Source of the DNA: Neoceratodus forsteri
Lineage: Eukaryota > Chordata > Ceratodontiformes > Ceratodontidae
NCBI GenBank assembly: GCA_016271365.2
Contig: JADMNL010000022.1
Span: 219,332,501 to 219,396,500, forward strand
DNA length: 64,000 bases
Direction: 5' to 3'
In this document: one piece after another, positions 1 through 9,479 of the stretch
Layout of the letters: every line of letters starts with the position of its first letter
How positions within the stretch are numbered: the first letter of the stretch is position 1
Program-made: the position numbers and the translations under genes
Notes under the pieces: generated by a model
Databases searched by the model: none
Told to the model about the DNA's origin: nothing
Seen by the model: the letters and a program-made list of their open reading frames with translations, nothing else

Positions 1-34
1 CTTGTGGCCATTGTTAAACTTCGTTAAAGGAAAT

Positions 35-275
35 TGGTAAGATACCTTGTTGGGCTTTATAGCCCGTTACACTTTTGCAGCCAAAACTAGAATTTTTATC
101 TGGTCCTGTTTGGGAGGGAATGAGTGGTAACTGGAACCGAACCCATGGCCAGCCAATCCCTTACACTGTTCGGTCCACTCAACATGCTCAGACGTTTTGT
201 GACGTCTAAGCAGGGAGAGCACAGTTGCGTGCTCTATAGAAGTCTTTCAGGAAAGTTTTCAATTCATTTTTATAT
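35..275 (+). repeat. Left arm of a fold-back (terminal inverted repeat) element
   Basis: This arm is the imperfect reverse complement of 7858-8128. A 24-base core at about 45-68 (beginning TTGTTGGGCTTTATAGCC) matches the other arm perfectly. The match then continues with small indels through an AT-rich tract, a GGAGGGAA block, a CAGCCAATCCC block and a block around GACGTCTAAGCAGG, and ends near AGAAGTCTTTCAGG. Long imperfect inverted arms suggest a fold-back or MITE-like DNA transposon. No transposase is visible, and the superfamily is not identified. Confidence 0.7.
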
Positions 276-429
276 AAGTTTGTGGTTCCGGTTGGAGGGT
301 CTCTTACGGATATAAGTCGACTACTGGATACTGGTCAACTAACAGGGCCCTTGTTGACCCGTGCCCACGTTTCATCACCAAGTGACCATCTCAATATAAA
401 AAAATTATCGGAATGCTGCCCCCATAGTC

Positions 430-650
430 TATAAGGGCACACAGTCCCGCGCGACTCCTGGGAACACGCCAACGTTGTTGAGCTGCGGGGAAGGGACTTC
501 AGCAGCTCCTCAGGTCCGTGGAAGTGGAAGGGATCGGCTGTGAAGAAATTTACGATCCCTTCCACTACTAAATTAAGCAAAGAATTTTGGCCAAATGTAT
601 CTGGTTCACTTTTGGTAGCGGTAAGGCACCATGACGTGGTGCAAATCAAA
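430..650 (+). repeat. Third, internal copy of the fold-back arm (degenerate)
   Basis: The stretch contains GGAAGTGGAAGGGATCGGCTG, then ACGATCCCTTCCACTACTAAA, then ACTTTTGGTAGCGGTAAGG. These follow the same order and orientation as blocks in 7950-8100. A plausible reading is that 35-650 was a short fold-back unit of its own and 7858-8128 is the end of a related unit or a rearranged arm. Bases 276-429 and 651-837 show nothing else that I recognise. Confidence 0.45.
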
Positions 651-837
651 TTTTAAATAACTTTAAGTGTCTTTAAACATTGCAGGTTGTGGGAGCATCC
701 TTGACCAGTCGCAGTGCTTCCTTCCATTGCGCATGAGATATTCTTATTACTGTAAGTGTACCTCATGTGCTTAACCACTGTAACGGGCTTCTCGATGACT
801 GCTCGTGGCGTCAGCATTTTTTCTCCAATGTTGCTTA

Positions 838-2309
838 TGTAACCCCCTTGTTACCTGGGGTTACTAGAATCCTAGTAAAACCTAGTGATAGGCAGGGAAG
901 GCAGCTTGTGAAACTCCAGTTAAATGCATTTCACACTGTCTCACTCTGTTCTCAGTCTCAGCTGAGACTGAGGGATGACATCATAGAACTATCGCAGCTG
1001 CATGAGCCACAGTGGAATCTGCAGAAGGGAGTTAGAGTAGAATGTTGGGAGGTTTGAACAGTCGGTGTGTTCAGTGTGGAGTTGGAGATTGTTGTGAGAG
1101 GAGCACAGCAGCTCTGTGCTCAGGCTCCTGGAGCCTCAGCCCTGAAATAGGCTACATTTAGGGAAAGGTGTGTGTTTCCGCCTAAAGAAAGACACAGTAA
1201 TCTATTTTTAAAGTGATGGAGACCGCTGATAAGGGTCTCTGAGCCCCATCCCTCAGGGGATGGGGCAAGAAGGTTTGCCTGCTATTCCAGAGGCAACCCC
1301 CTGGCTACTGCTAGTGAAGAAGCTGCCTTATTTTGTCCACGTGTGTGGGGTACAAGAAGATTTCGTGATTCGCCTGTGGGGCACCTGCAACCGAAGGGTG
1401 AGTTCTGCTCTTTCTAAAGGGCCCATGTTTCATCCTGAACTGTGTTAAAGTGGAGATTGGACTACTGAAGTAGTGGGAGGCCTAGAGTTAATAGGCTTAG
1501 CCAAAAGTAAAAGTATGTTCAAGTCCAGCACATAGGGGAAGTCAAGACATGTAGAGGAGATGTGACATACGTCTACCCAGTAATCTACATTGCCAAGCTT
1601 TCAAAAGAGTTGTTTAGTTTCCAGAGAAATGGCCGGGTATGGATTGTGGGAGCTGGAGGTGGGAGACCCCCCCATCTTTAATAACCAGGTCCACCTCTAC
1701 GGATTTGCTCTGTGGATTTCTACTTTGCCTCATGCACTTGGCCAGTGATGAGGGAAGTACCCAGACGTGGGATGGAAGAAAAATTCCCTCTAGGAGTCGA
1801 AGGCTCTAAGGTGGTTTGGGGAGCCACCAATTGGAAGACTGGTTCATTCCCATGATGGACCGCAGATCAAGTGGCCGACGGGGGAGCCGGGCCATGGGGA
1901 AAAACCCAAGTAGTGTACAAGTCGGGCTGTGTACCCAAAGCTGCGTACAAGTCCGGGCTGTGTGCCTGGTGGGTTCAGAGCCTGAGGGCGGAAATGTGAA
2001 GAAGTGTTCTGTTGTCTCTAATCTACATTACCAGGAATGTAGCTCTGTGGGGGTCCGTCTATGCTTGTTTGTTCAGTTTGGATGTGAATAAAAGCCACAC
2101 TGTAGAATCCCATTCCTGGTTTTGGACATTACAGTTATTGCTTCCTGTGTTTAGATTTACTTGGGTGCCCCTATGCAGAGTAGCCAAACCTAGGCCCCCT
2201 GTGCCGAGCAACCTAGTCCTCCCCGAACCCAGTCCCCACCAGGTACTGCTGTCAGCTTCAACAGCATGCCACCTGTCGTTTTTCAAAAAGGCAGGAGTCC
2301 GGGGTTACA
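838..2309 (+). repeat. 5' LTR of element alpha copy 1
   Basis: This 1472-bp direct repeat is closely similar to 6370-7835 along its whole length, with small indels. It has perfect 9-base inverted ends (TGTAACCCC / GGGGTTACA). A poly(A) signal AATAAA lies at 2087-2092, about 220 bases from the 3' edge, as expected for an R-U5 boundary. No obvious TATA box was identified upstream. Apparent short ORFs inside (for example 1816-2091) are not conserved as proteins and are taken as chance. Confidence 0.88.
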
Positions 2310-2313
2310 AAAA

Positions 2314-2331
2314 TGGAGGCACCGCTTTGGA
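2314..2331 (+). promoter_or_regulatory. Putative primer binding site, tRNA-Thr-like
   Basis: Four bases after the 5' LTR the sequence reads TGGAGGCACCGCTTTGG. From memory, the complement of a vertebrate tRNA-Thr 3' end begins TGGAGGCCCCGCTGGG, so most of the first 17 bases agree. Copy 2 has a related sequence at exactly the same offset (TGGAAGCACTGCTGAGG). Position and the shared TGG start support a primer site. The tRNA assignment is inference. Confidence 0.5.
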
Positions 2332-2551
2332 TTTTATTCTGGGAGGAAAGGTGCTTGGGCAAGGGGCTAGCGTTTTGGCTATCTGGCAGTGGGAAGCCCA
2401 AAAAGCTGAAGCAAGCTAACTAGTGTGTCGCTGTGTGCTGTGGATCTTATGCTGCTGTTAAAATGCCAACTGTTTACCAAGGAGCAGTAAAGCTAAAAGA
2501 GTGTGCCCTTGTCCTGCATCAAATGTTTACAGTGTTTTTACCTGTGTTTTA

Positions 2552-2719
2552 AAAGAACTGTGGTGATAAAGAAAAGTGTGGAAGACTAGGGGTAGCAACA
2601 GGAAAATTGTGCCCTGGACGTTGGAAATGCTTTTTAAAGAACTGTGGTGATAAAGAAAAGTGTGGAAGACTAGGGGTAGCAACAGGAAAATTGTGCCCTG
2701 GACGTTGGAAATGCTTTGA
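2552..2719 (+). repeat. 84-bp tandem duplication in the alpha copy 1 leader
   Basis: Two adjacent, nearly identical 84-base units start at 2552 and 2636 (each AAAGAACTGTGGTGATAAAG...). Alpha copy 2 has a single unit near 45965-46050, so the duplication arose after the copies separated. Confidence 0.85.
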
Positions 2720-2881
2720 GTGAACTGAGAACTTGCTGTGTGAATGGCCATGCTAATATGGCTGAAATGAGCTCCCGCCGTGGAGTCAGTTGAAAAAAAA
2801 AAAAAGTGGTTTCTGCAGTTTAAATTTGCCTGCTCGACGATCGCTGTGAAGAGAAGAGCACTCGTGAGGAAGGAGAGGCTC

Positions 2882-2929
2882 ATTTGCATGGCGCTGTGTG
2901 ATTGGTGAGGCTGCAGTCAGTCCCGCCCC
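2882..2929 (+). promoter_or_regulatory. Internal promoter-like block: octamer, CCAAT box and GC box
   Basis: The block has octamer ATTTGCAT at 2882-2889, inverted CCAAT box ATTGG at 2901-2905 and Sp1-type GC box CCCGCCCC at 2922-2929. All three occur in copy 2 (45754-45802) with the same 11-base gap between octamer and CCAAT and nearly the same gap to the GC box. The cluster is 600 bases inside the element and 320 bases upstream of a splice donor, so it likely drives the internal gene independently of the LTR. No clear TATA box lies at the usual distance. Confidence 0.6.
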
Positions 2930-3211
2930 TAAGCCAGCTCTACAGTGACTGCCCAGCATTCGAGAGGGAGTGTGAGTGGAGTGCGTGTACTGGCTAGTGG
3001 AGGAGCATCGCGGTGATTAAAAAGTGCTGTAAAACTTCTAAAAATAGACTTTTCTGTTCATAATCGGGCTCAACCCGCATCTCAATCGACTAAATTGCAA
3101 GTGTGGTGATCGGGGAGACGATCGGCAGGACTGCCCACCCGTTCTCTTTCTGAGGCCTCCAAGACTGGCTGCAGGCCGTTTTTCCATCGCAGCAAACAGT
3201 TACTGATAACA

Positions 3212-3782
3212 GTAAGTACCAACAGTAAAAGTTGCTCAAACAGTGATTTTCTGCCAAAAGCCAGCTAAATATGTGTGCAGCAGTGTACTTGCTTTGCAAG
3301 TAACGACTGTGTCAAGTTCTACCAGCAAGTGCAAGTCTGCTAGGCCATTGACTGTGTGCATAGTTATGAGTTCAGCGTCAGTTTAAAGTTTTAAAGCCAG
3401 AGAGAGACTGTGAGTTGTAGCCAAATGTGCAGCACTAGTTTACAGGCAATCCTGTGCTTAAAATCCTGAGGCTTTAAGGGACTATGAGTTAAAGAAATGT
3501 TTCCAGCAAGTGAAAAGTCCATGGAAAATCATGTAAATGTGTTAGAAAAAGAACAGAGCAAGTTTGTGCAGTTTGAGCAAACGTTAGTAGTGTGTGTAAA
3601 TCGGATGCGCAGTGGCTTGACCCAATTTCTGAATGTTGATGCGCAGGAGTGCTGCCTCTGCCATTACAGGGTGGGGTAGTAAAGTAAACACAGCAGCAGA
3701 GGAGCCATTTTAAAAGTAAAGAAGGTGTTCAGTAAAGTGGGACTTTCAGTAACGGTGAGCATTTTGTTTGTTTTTTCTGCAG
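3212..3782 (+). other. Putative intron of the alpha internal gene
   Basis: A strong 5' splice site, CA followed by GTAAGTACC, starts at 3212. A long pyrimidine tract ends in CAG at 3780-3782, two bases before the gene's ATG at 3785. Copy 2 retains the donor (GTGAGT, minus strand, first intron base 45473), but its acceptor AG has become AA. A short untranslated first exon spliced just before the start codon is the inferred structure. RNA evidence is needed to be sure. Confidence 0.45.
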
Positions 3783-3784
3783 TT

Positions 3785-4995
3785 ATGGCCTCAGGACCAG
3801 CTCGCTACCCAGATCACGCCCAGGCTGCAGTAACAGCAGTAGTAAATAGATTAAGGGAGATTGAAAGGTGTCATTATGGAGGACAACTGTCTCCTCATGT
3901 GGCGATTCCTGGATATCCAGTGCATGTGTGTCAAATTTGCTTAAACACTGGAAGGGACGTCTTCATGATACCTCACTGTTGTGGATGTCTAGAAAAATAT
4001 GGCTTGTATAAAGTGCCTCAGACTCGTTTGGCTCCCACATGGACAAAAGTTCAGGAATCTGTAGTTGGCAGCACACAGCACCAGGCGGAGCCTGTTGAAA
4101 AAGGCCCCTCGGGGGAGTGTGGCACAAAGCTAGAGGATGCAGATTTTGAGACAGAACCAGATGTTGAAGTTTCGGATGCTGAATCTCAGAAGGAAAGTTC
4201 AGATAAAGCATCAGTAGACCCTTGGAGGGGGGGGGGGCCTAGCCCAAGTCTCATAGGAGAAGATGAGATGCGGGAGGCCTTTGAATGGGAGGTGTCGACC
4301 ACCGCGCCTAGTGATGAGTAGATAGTCTTAGGAGTGAGGACGACTGCTCACTCCTGGGCTCAGATCCTCAGTGAGGAAGAAGATGAGGGGGAACCTATGT
4401 GACCTTGTGAAAAAGGAACGGGTACACAGCCTCAAGCTCTTGCCTCGGAAGAATGCATGGAAGAGAGTGGTGATGCCACTGCCCTGGCTATGCAAGAAGA
4501 AGAAGTCAGGGATCCGCTTTTAATCTGCTAAGGATGCGTAGCTGGCAGAACCAGGACTGGCACGCCTAGCCAGGCCAGCGGTCCCAGGTTGACCAAAGCT
4601 AGTAAAGAGGAGAGACTGGTTCAAGGAAGGCAAATGAGATCTATGGGATGACCTTTCCTACCTTTCCTCGGAGAGTCTGGGAGGAGATTGAGAACAGCAG
4701 GAAATCCTGGATCTGGGCCGAAGCAATGAAATGTGTGCATCCTGGTGCAAACAAGCACGTCAAGAACAGACTGTTTCATGAGAAATATACCCAGTGGAAG
4801 AGAGGCAGGACACTGTTTATGGACAGAGTGCGAATAGTGGATGGAGAGGGACGTGAAACCTTCCACTGTGTGAATTATGTGCGCCCAGACGGGGTAATAA
4901 TTCAAGCTCCTGACCCCCTGTACTATTGGCCTCAATGCAAGGATCACCCAGCAAATGTGCCCGTGCCTACTAGATGGAAAGCCGAGCAGTGCTAG
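3785..4995 (+). pseudogene. Unknown alpha gene, copy 1: zinc-motif protein with acidic middle (broken)
   Basis: I do not recognise this family. The ATG at 3785 has G at -3 and +4. Residues 1-60 include a conserved segment (RYPDHAQ, IPGYPV). Next comes CQIC and, 11 residues later, HCCGC, giving C-x2-C-x11-H-C-x2-C, a likely zinc site. Residues 90-180 are rich in Glu, Asp and Ser. The C-terminal part (4648-4995) has aromatic and basic segments (PRRVWEEIE, YYWPQC) and ends at TAG 4993-4995. The frame is open to TAG 4319-4321, has a TGA near 4400 and a frameshift between about 4520 and 4640. Copy 2 reads Trp at the first two stops. An in-frame upstream ATG (3725) would add a hydrophobic, signal-peptide-like lead, but that stretch coincides with the pyrimidine tract of the proposed acceptor. 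A nuclear regulator is a guess. Confidence 0.55.
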
Positions 4996-5666
4996 TCAGT
5001 ACTGCTACACCAGCCTTTGCAGTGCCTTTATTGATCCGCCAGTATGGACATTCAGGACTTGGGTGCCCCACATTCATCAGTTCTACAGTGTACTGGCCTT
5101 TCCAGAATCCATCGACTGGCCCACCAGATGACTTCAGATCCAGAGAGGACACCATTCCAGCTGTATCCTGATTCATCGCCTGGTAATCGGATGACATCAG
5201 ACCAGCTGTTTTCCTTTTTGTTCCTGTTCTAAGGTTCCATCTCCAGAGATGACATCAACCCAGCAGTTCCCAGATGTGCCCTCCTGTAGTTCCCGGAAGA
5301 TGTCCGCCCAGCTGTATCAGAAGAAATGCTGCCAGGGAGTGTTTTCGGCTGAGGAGCAGGTCGGTTTAGATTTTTCGTTCTGCAAGGGGCTGGTAAATCC
5401 GAACTTTTCTATCTTTATGACATTGCAATACACACCCTACACTAGCAGACTCCAGAATGTGTGAACTGTCCTCAAAGACTCTCCCCTTCGGGACTTTGGC
5501 CTGCTAGAACTGTGCTTCACCGGGCTCCGGCCCAGGAGAGACTCTTTAATGGACTAGCCTTTGGGCACTGTGGTCACTAGCGGGACTTTTAGGGCACTCC
5601 TTCCCTCCAAATGTGTATTGTAAATATTGTCATTGTTTTCTAGTGTATATACTGTTTTTCTACCTT

Positions 5667-5670
<4 letters not shown>

Positions 5671-5697
<27 letters not shown>
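5671..5697 (+). repeat. 27-base A tract
   Basis: This is an uninterrupted run of 27 A. Copy 2 has only a short T run at the equivalent place (about 43014-43020), so this is homopolymer expansion and not the tail of a retrocopied mRNA. Bases 4996-5670 between the gene and this tract contain loosely repeated GATGACATCA / CCAGCTGTAT blocks at 5125-5320 and otherwise nothing that I recognise. Confidence 0.8.
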
Positions 5698-5701
<4 letters not shown>

Positions 5702-5790
5702 TTTGGGATTCTTCAGTGTTTTGATGGTAGGGGTTTAGGTAGACTGTGTATGCAGATTAGGAGTGTGTGTTGTCTTTCTTTTTCTTGCAG

Positions 5791-5878
5791 GTGTTCCTAA
5801 AGAAGATAGAAGAGAAGACAAGAAGAGGAGGAGGGGCTCATCGGAGTTCCTCACTAGTACTTTAGTGTGTAGTAATTT
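5791..5878 (+). other. Putative downstream exon encoding a basic cluster, alpha copy 1
   Basis: A strong acceptor (TTTCTTTTTCTTGCAG, ending 5790) precedes a stretch that in one frame encodes PKEDRREDKKRRRGSSE, a classical nuclear-localisation-like cluster. Copy 2 has the same acceptor (exon first base 42920, minus strand) and nearly the same peptide (PEEDRRENKKRRRDSSE). Conservation of both splice site and frame suggests a real exon joined to the upstream gene. Further AG acceptors lie at about 5930 and 6000. Exon end and donor are not determined. Confidence 0.4.
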
Positions 5879-6369
5879 AAAGTACTGTGGTGGTTGTTGT
5901 TGTTACTGTATTAATATTTTCCTTCCACAGGTGTGGTTGGGGTGGGGAGGCAGTAAAGTGATGTAATGGTGTGGTATTAGTTTCTTGGTGTGTGGTTGCA
6001 GGTTGCCCAAGGTCGTGGAGGTCCCCGGGTTGTTTTTCTTTTGGGTGTTAAGTTAGAGGCAGATAGATTTTCCCTAGAGGGCTGGGGGGATAGAGAGGCT
6101 GTGGTCCTGAATGGCCATAGGGACTGCAGTGCTGAGCTATTAGGGCTATGCTGTGGACAGTTCTACCAGAGCCACTAGGCATCCATAGTAAGTGGGTAGA
6201 GTAGAGGCTGATATGTCAGCTAAAGGCCTCTAGGCCCTTAGTGTTGCCTGCCTGTGCTCGCACATGGTAGGAGGGGGCCTAATCACCCCTCCGCAGGTAG
6301 CACATAGGGTGGTATTGGCTAAGCTGGTAAACAATGATCATGGACAGTCATTTTCCTGGTCATATGCAG

Positions 6370-7835
6370 TGTAACCCCTTGTTACCCGGGGTTACTAGAA
6401 TCCCAGTAAGACCTAGTGGTAGGCAGGGAAGGCAGCTTGTGAAACTCCAGTTAAATGGATTTCATACTGTCTCACTCTGTTCTCAGTCTCAGCTGAGACT
6501 GAAGGATGACATCACCATAGAACTATCGCAGCTGTATGAGCCACAATGGAATCTGCAGAAGGGAGTTAGAGTAGAATGTTGGGAGGTTTGAACATTCAGT
6601 GTGTTCAGTCTGGAGTTGGAGATTGTTGTGAGAGGAGCACAGCAGCTCTGTGCTCAGGCTCCTGGAGCCTCAGTCCTGAAATAGGGCTACATCTAGGGAA
6701 AGGTGTGTGTTTCCCCCTAAAGAGAGACACAGTAAGCTATTTTTAAAGTGGTGGAGACCGCTGATAAGGGTCTCTGAGCCCCATCCCTCAGGGGATGGGG
6801 CAGGAAGGTTTGCCTGCTATTCCAGGGGCAACCCCTGGCTACTGCTAGTGAAGAAGCTGCCTTATTTTGTCCACGTGTGTGGGTACAAGAAGATTTTGTG
6901 ATTCTGTCTGTGGGGCACCTGCAACTGAAGGGTGAGTTCTGCTCTTTCTAAAGGGCCCATGTTTCATCCTGAACTGTGTTAAAGTGGGATTGACTACTGA
7001 CGAGTGGGAGGCTTAGAGTAATAGGCTTAGCCAAAATAAAAGTATGTTCAAGTCCAGTACATAGGGAAGTCAAGACATGTAGAGGAGATGTGACATACGT
7101 CACCCAGTAATCTACATTGCCAAGCTTTCAAAAGAGTTGTTTAGTTTCCAGAGAAATGGCTGGGTATGGATTGTGGGAGCTGGAGGTGGGAGACCCCATC
7201 TTTAGTAACCAGGTCCACCTCTACGAATTTGCTCTGTGGATTTCTACTTTGCCTCATGCACTTGGCCAGTAATGAGGGAAGTACCCAGATGTGGGATGGA
7301 AGGAAAATTCCCTCTAGGAGTCGAAGGCTCTAAGGTGGTTTGGGGAGCCACCAATTGGAAAACTGGTTCATTCCTATAATGGACTGCAGATCAAGTGGCT
7401 GGCGGGGGAGCCGGGCCATGGAGAAAAACCTAAGTAGTGTACAAGTCGGGCTGTGTACCCAAAGCTGCATGCAAGTCCGGGCTGTGTGCCTGGTGGGTTC
7501 AGAGCCTGAGGGTGGAAATGTGAAGAAGTGTTCTGTTGTCTCTAATTTGCATTACCAGGAATGTAGCCCCGTGGGGGTCCATCTATGCTTTGTCTGTTCA
7601 GTTTGGATGTGAATAAAAGCCACACTGTAGAATCCTATTCCTGGTTTTGGACATTACAGTTATTGCTTCCTGTGTTCGGATTTACTTGGGTGCCCTTGTG
7701 CAGAGTAGCCAAACCTAGGCCCCCTGTGCCGAGTAACCTAGTCCTCCCCAAACCCAGTCCCCACCAGGTACTGCTGTCAGCTTCAACAGCATGCCACCTG
7801 TCGTTTTGCAAAAAGGCAGGGGTCCGGGGGTTACA
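6370..7835 (+). repeat. 3' LTR of element alpha copy 1
   Basis: This 1466-bp partner of 838-2309 has identical TGTAACCCC start and GGGGTTACA end and AATAAA at 7612-7617. No polypurine tract lies immediately upstream: the preceding bases read CATTTTCCTGGTCATATGCAG. A purine-rich stretch (TAGGAGGGGG) is about 95 bases away. Confidence 0.88.
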
Positions 7836-7857
7836 TTTAAACATATGAAAAAAGTAT

Positions 7858-8128
7858 AGAAAACTTTCCTCGGAGACTTCTATGAGGTGCGCCCCGGCAC
7901 TTTACCTGTTTAGACATCACAAAAATCTGAGCATGTGGGTGTGGCCGGCAGACCGGGAAGTGAAAGGGATTGGCTGGCTGTTGGTTCAGTTCAAGCTATG
8001 ATCCAGTCCCTTCCCTCCTAAACGGGACCTGATTTTAAAAAAAAAAAAAAAAAAATTTCTACTTTTGGCAGCAAAAGGCTTTCGCTGCCTTAAGGTAACG
8101 GGCTATAAAGCCCAACAAGCTAACACAA
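7858..8128 (-). repeat. Right arm of the fold-back element
   Basis: This is the reverse complement of 35-275. It includes a 19-base A tract (8038-8056) where the left arm has only a short AT-rich stretch, and the perfect core GTAACGGGCTATAAAGCC near 8096. It starts 20 bases beyond the alpha 3' LTR, so alpha apparently inserted within or beside fold-back sequence. Confidence 0.7.
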
Positions 8129-8409
8129 AATGTTAGATATGTACATGAAAAGAGAACCACATTGTTGTATGTCAGTACCGCCTCCAAGGCTACTGTTACA
8201 GTTGTCAGAGTTTTCTCACACACATCCTTAGGGTATTAGAACTGCAAACCAAAGGTGAGTGATTATGATACCCTAAGAATGTAAGAGAAACCACTCTTAC
8301 AGCCGTGGTGGTATTAAAGATCGAGATCAATCAGTAATATATTAATTGATATATGTAATGTCTTACCATACAATATATCCACTTACTTTGAGAACCATAG
8401 AGGTTCTTT
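8129..8409. other. No recognisable feature
   Basis: AT-rich sequence between the fold-back arm and the CR1 fragment. I see no conserved ORF, terminal repeat or RNA gene. Confidence 0.5.
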
Positions 8410-9310
8410 TTTCACTTGTCTTTGTTTATGTGCCTAATGCTAAGGTTTGTTGCCTTCACTATGGCTCCTTTTAGATAGCACCACTGTTCCTCAACTCCCT
8501 CCTGGTCCTCCCTCCCTGCTAGGGCTTTCCTGGGATGTACCTCCAACTTAGCAAAGTCTGTCCTCCTGAAGTCTAGGACCCTCACTTTTGTGTGGCTTGA
8601 CTGTGCCACTGTACTCATATTGAACCACACCATACGATGATCACTGGATCCCAGGTGCCCACACATCATGACATCTGCAGTTCTGTCGCCATTGGTGAAT
8701 ACCAGGTTCAAAATCACACCCTCACAGGTGGGCTGTAGCACTGACTGAGGCATGACCCTTTCAGGGAGTCCAGTTTGTTCCTGCTCCTGGTTGAGGTTGC
8801 GGCTGGGATGGTGCAATCAACGTCTGGCAAACTGAAATCACCTACCAGCAACACGTTTCCTTTAGTTCTCATCTTATGGATGCTTCCACTAGAACCTTAT
8901 CCAACTCTTCCCCTTGTGCTGGAGGTCTGTAGATCATGCCTGTGTGAATAGTGGTGTCTTAGCCCGTCTCTAGGGTGACCCGCAGGGCCTCTACCCCCCT
9001 TTGCAACCCTATATCTCAGTTACTTTTTATATCTTACTTGACGTAAAGAGCTACTCCTCCTCCTCCCTTTTTACCCTCCTTGTCTTTCCTGAATAGAGTA
9101 TAACCTGGTATAGCTACATCCCAGACATGGTTCCCATTATACCATGTCTCGGTAACAGCGACAATGTCCAGGTCAGCCTCTACCATCATGGCCGCCAGAT
9201 CCGAGATTTTCTTTCCCAGGTTGCAAGCATTCGCACACATGGCTTTCCATATTTTGTTAGTTTCCCCTCCTGTCATCTCCTCTTTTATCCTCATGCCTTC
9301 TCTCATTAAC
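8410..9310 (-). pseudogene. CR1-like ORF2 endonuclease domain, broken
   Basis: The N-terminal part (9306-9034) contains the pattern CNACNLGKKISDLAAMM, then DIVAVTETWY with the catalytic Glu, then IPGYTLFRKDK. The C-terminal part (8816-8412) contains ILNLVFTNGDRTADV and the catalytic SSDHRMVWF. This is the exonuclease-endonuclease-phosphatase fold that nicks target DNA for target-primed reverse transcription. The region between the two ORFs is in disrupted frames (stops and a frameshift near 8820-9030). Sequence runs out after about IRHINKDK, before any reverse-transcriptase motif. Confidence 0.8.
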
Positions 9311-9479
9311 TCTCCTGCCTCCTTTTCTCCACCATTCTACCTTTTCCAAGTTTAGTTACCATTGGCGATTTCCCAGCCTTAGGGTCCTCCCCACTAACTA
9401 CAGTAACCTGTGGGTGTGGGCAGTTTGATTTTCCCTTCTTCTTTCCACCACCACCCCTGGCTAGTTTAAATGCTTGCCA

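Larger units (their letters stand above)
838..7835 (+). mobile_element. LTR element 'alpha' copy 1: large pol-less LTR element carrying an unknown gene
   Basis: The element is about 7.0 kb, bounded by two direct LTRs of about 1.47 kb that start TGTAACCCC and end GGGGTTACA. The flanking bases CTTA (834-837) and TTTA (7836-7839) look like a decayed 4-bp target duplication; copy 2 at 40733-47800 has a perfect one. The 4.06-kb interior holds a tRNA-Thr-like primer site, an internal promoter-like block, a putative intron and one gene with a CxxC/HCxxC motif. No Gag, protease, reverse transcriptase, integrase or Env similarity was seen in six frames. It may be a non-autonomous retrovirus-like element mobilised in trans, with a captured or accessory gene. 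It lies between the fold-back arms. Confidence 0.8.

Noticed and set aside
1816..2091. Coding ORF within the alpha LTR, also at 7340-7612
   Set aside because: Open in both LTRs of copy 1 only because they are near-identical; copy 2 LTRs do not preserve it.
2552..2719. CRISPR-like or satellite repeat
   Set aside because: Only two adjacent 84-base units without spacers; a local tandem duplication.
3725..3785. Signal peptide at the start of the alpha gene
   Set aside because: The hydrophobic stretch is the translation of the T-rich tract before the proposed splice acceptor. The downstream ATG has the better context. Not excluded, because copy 2 keeps the frame.
5671..5697. Poly(A) tail of a processed pseudogene
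   Set aside because: No AATAAA upstream, sequence on both sides is shared with copy 2, and the tract is short there.
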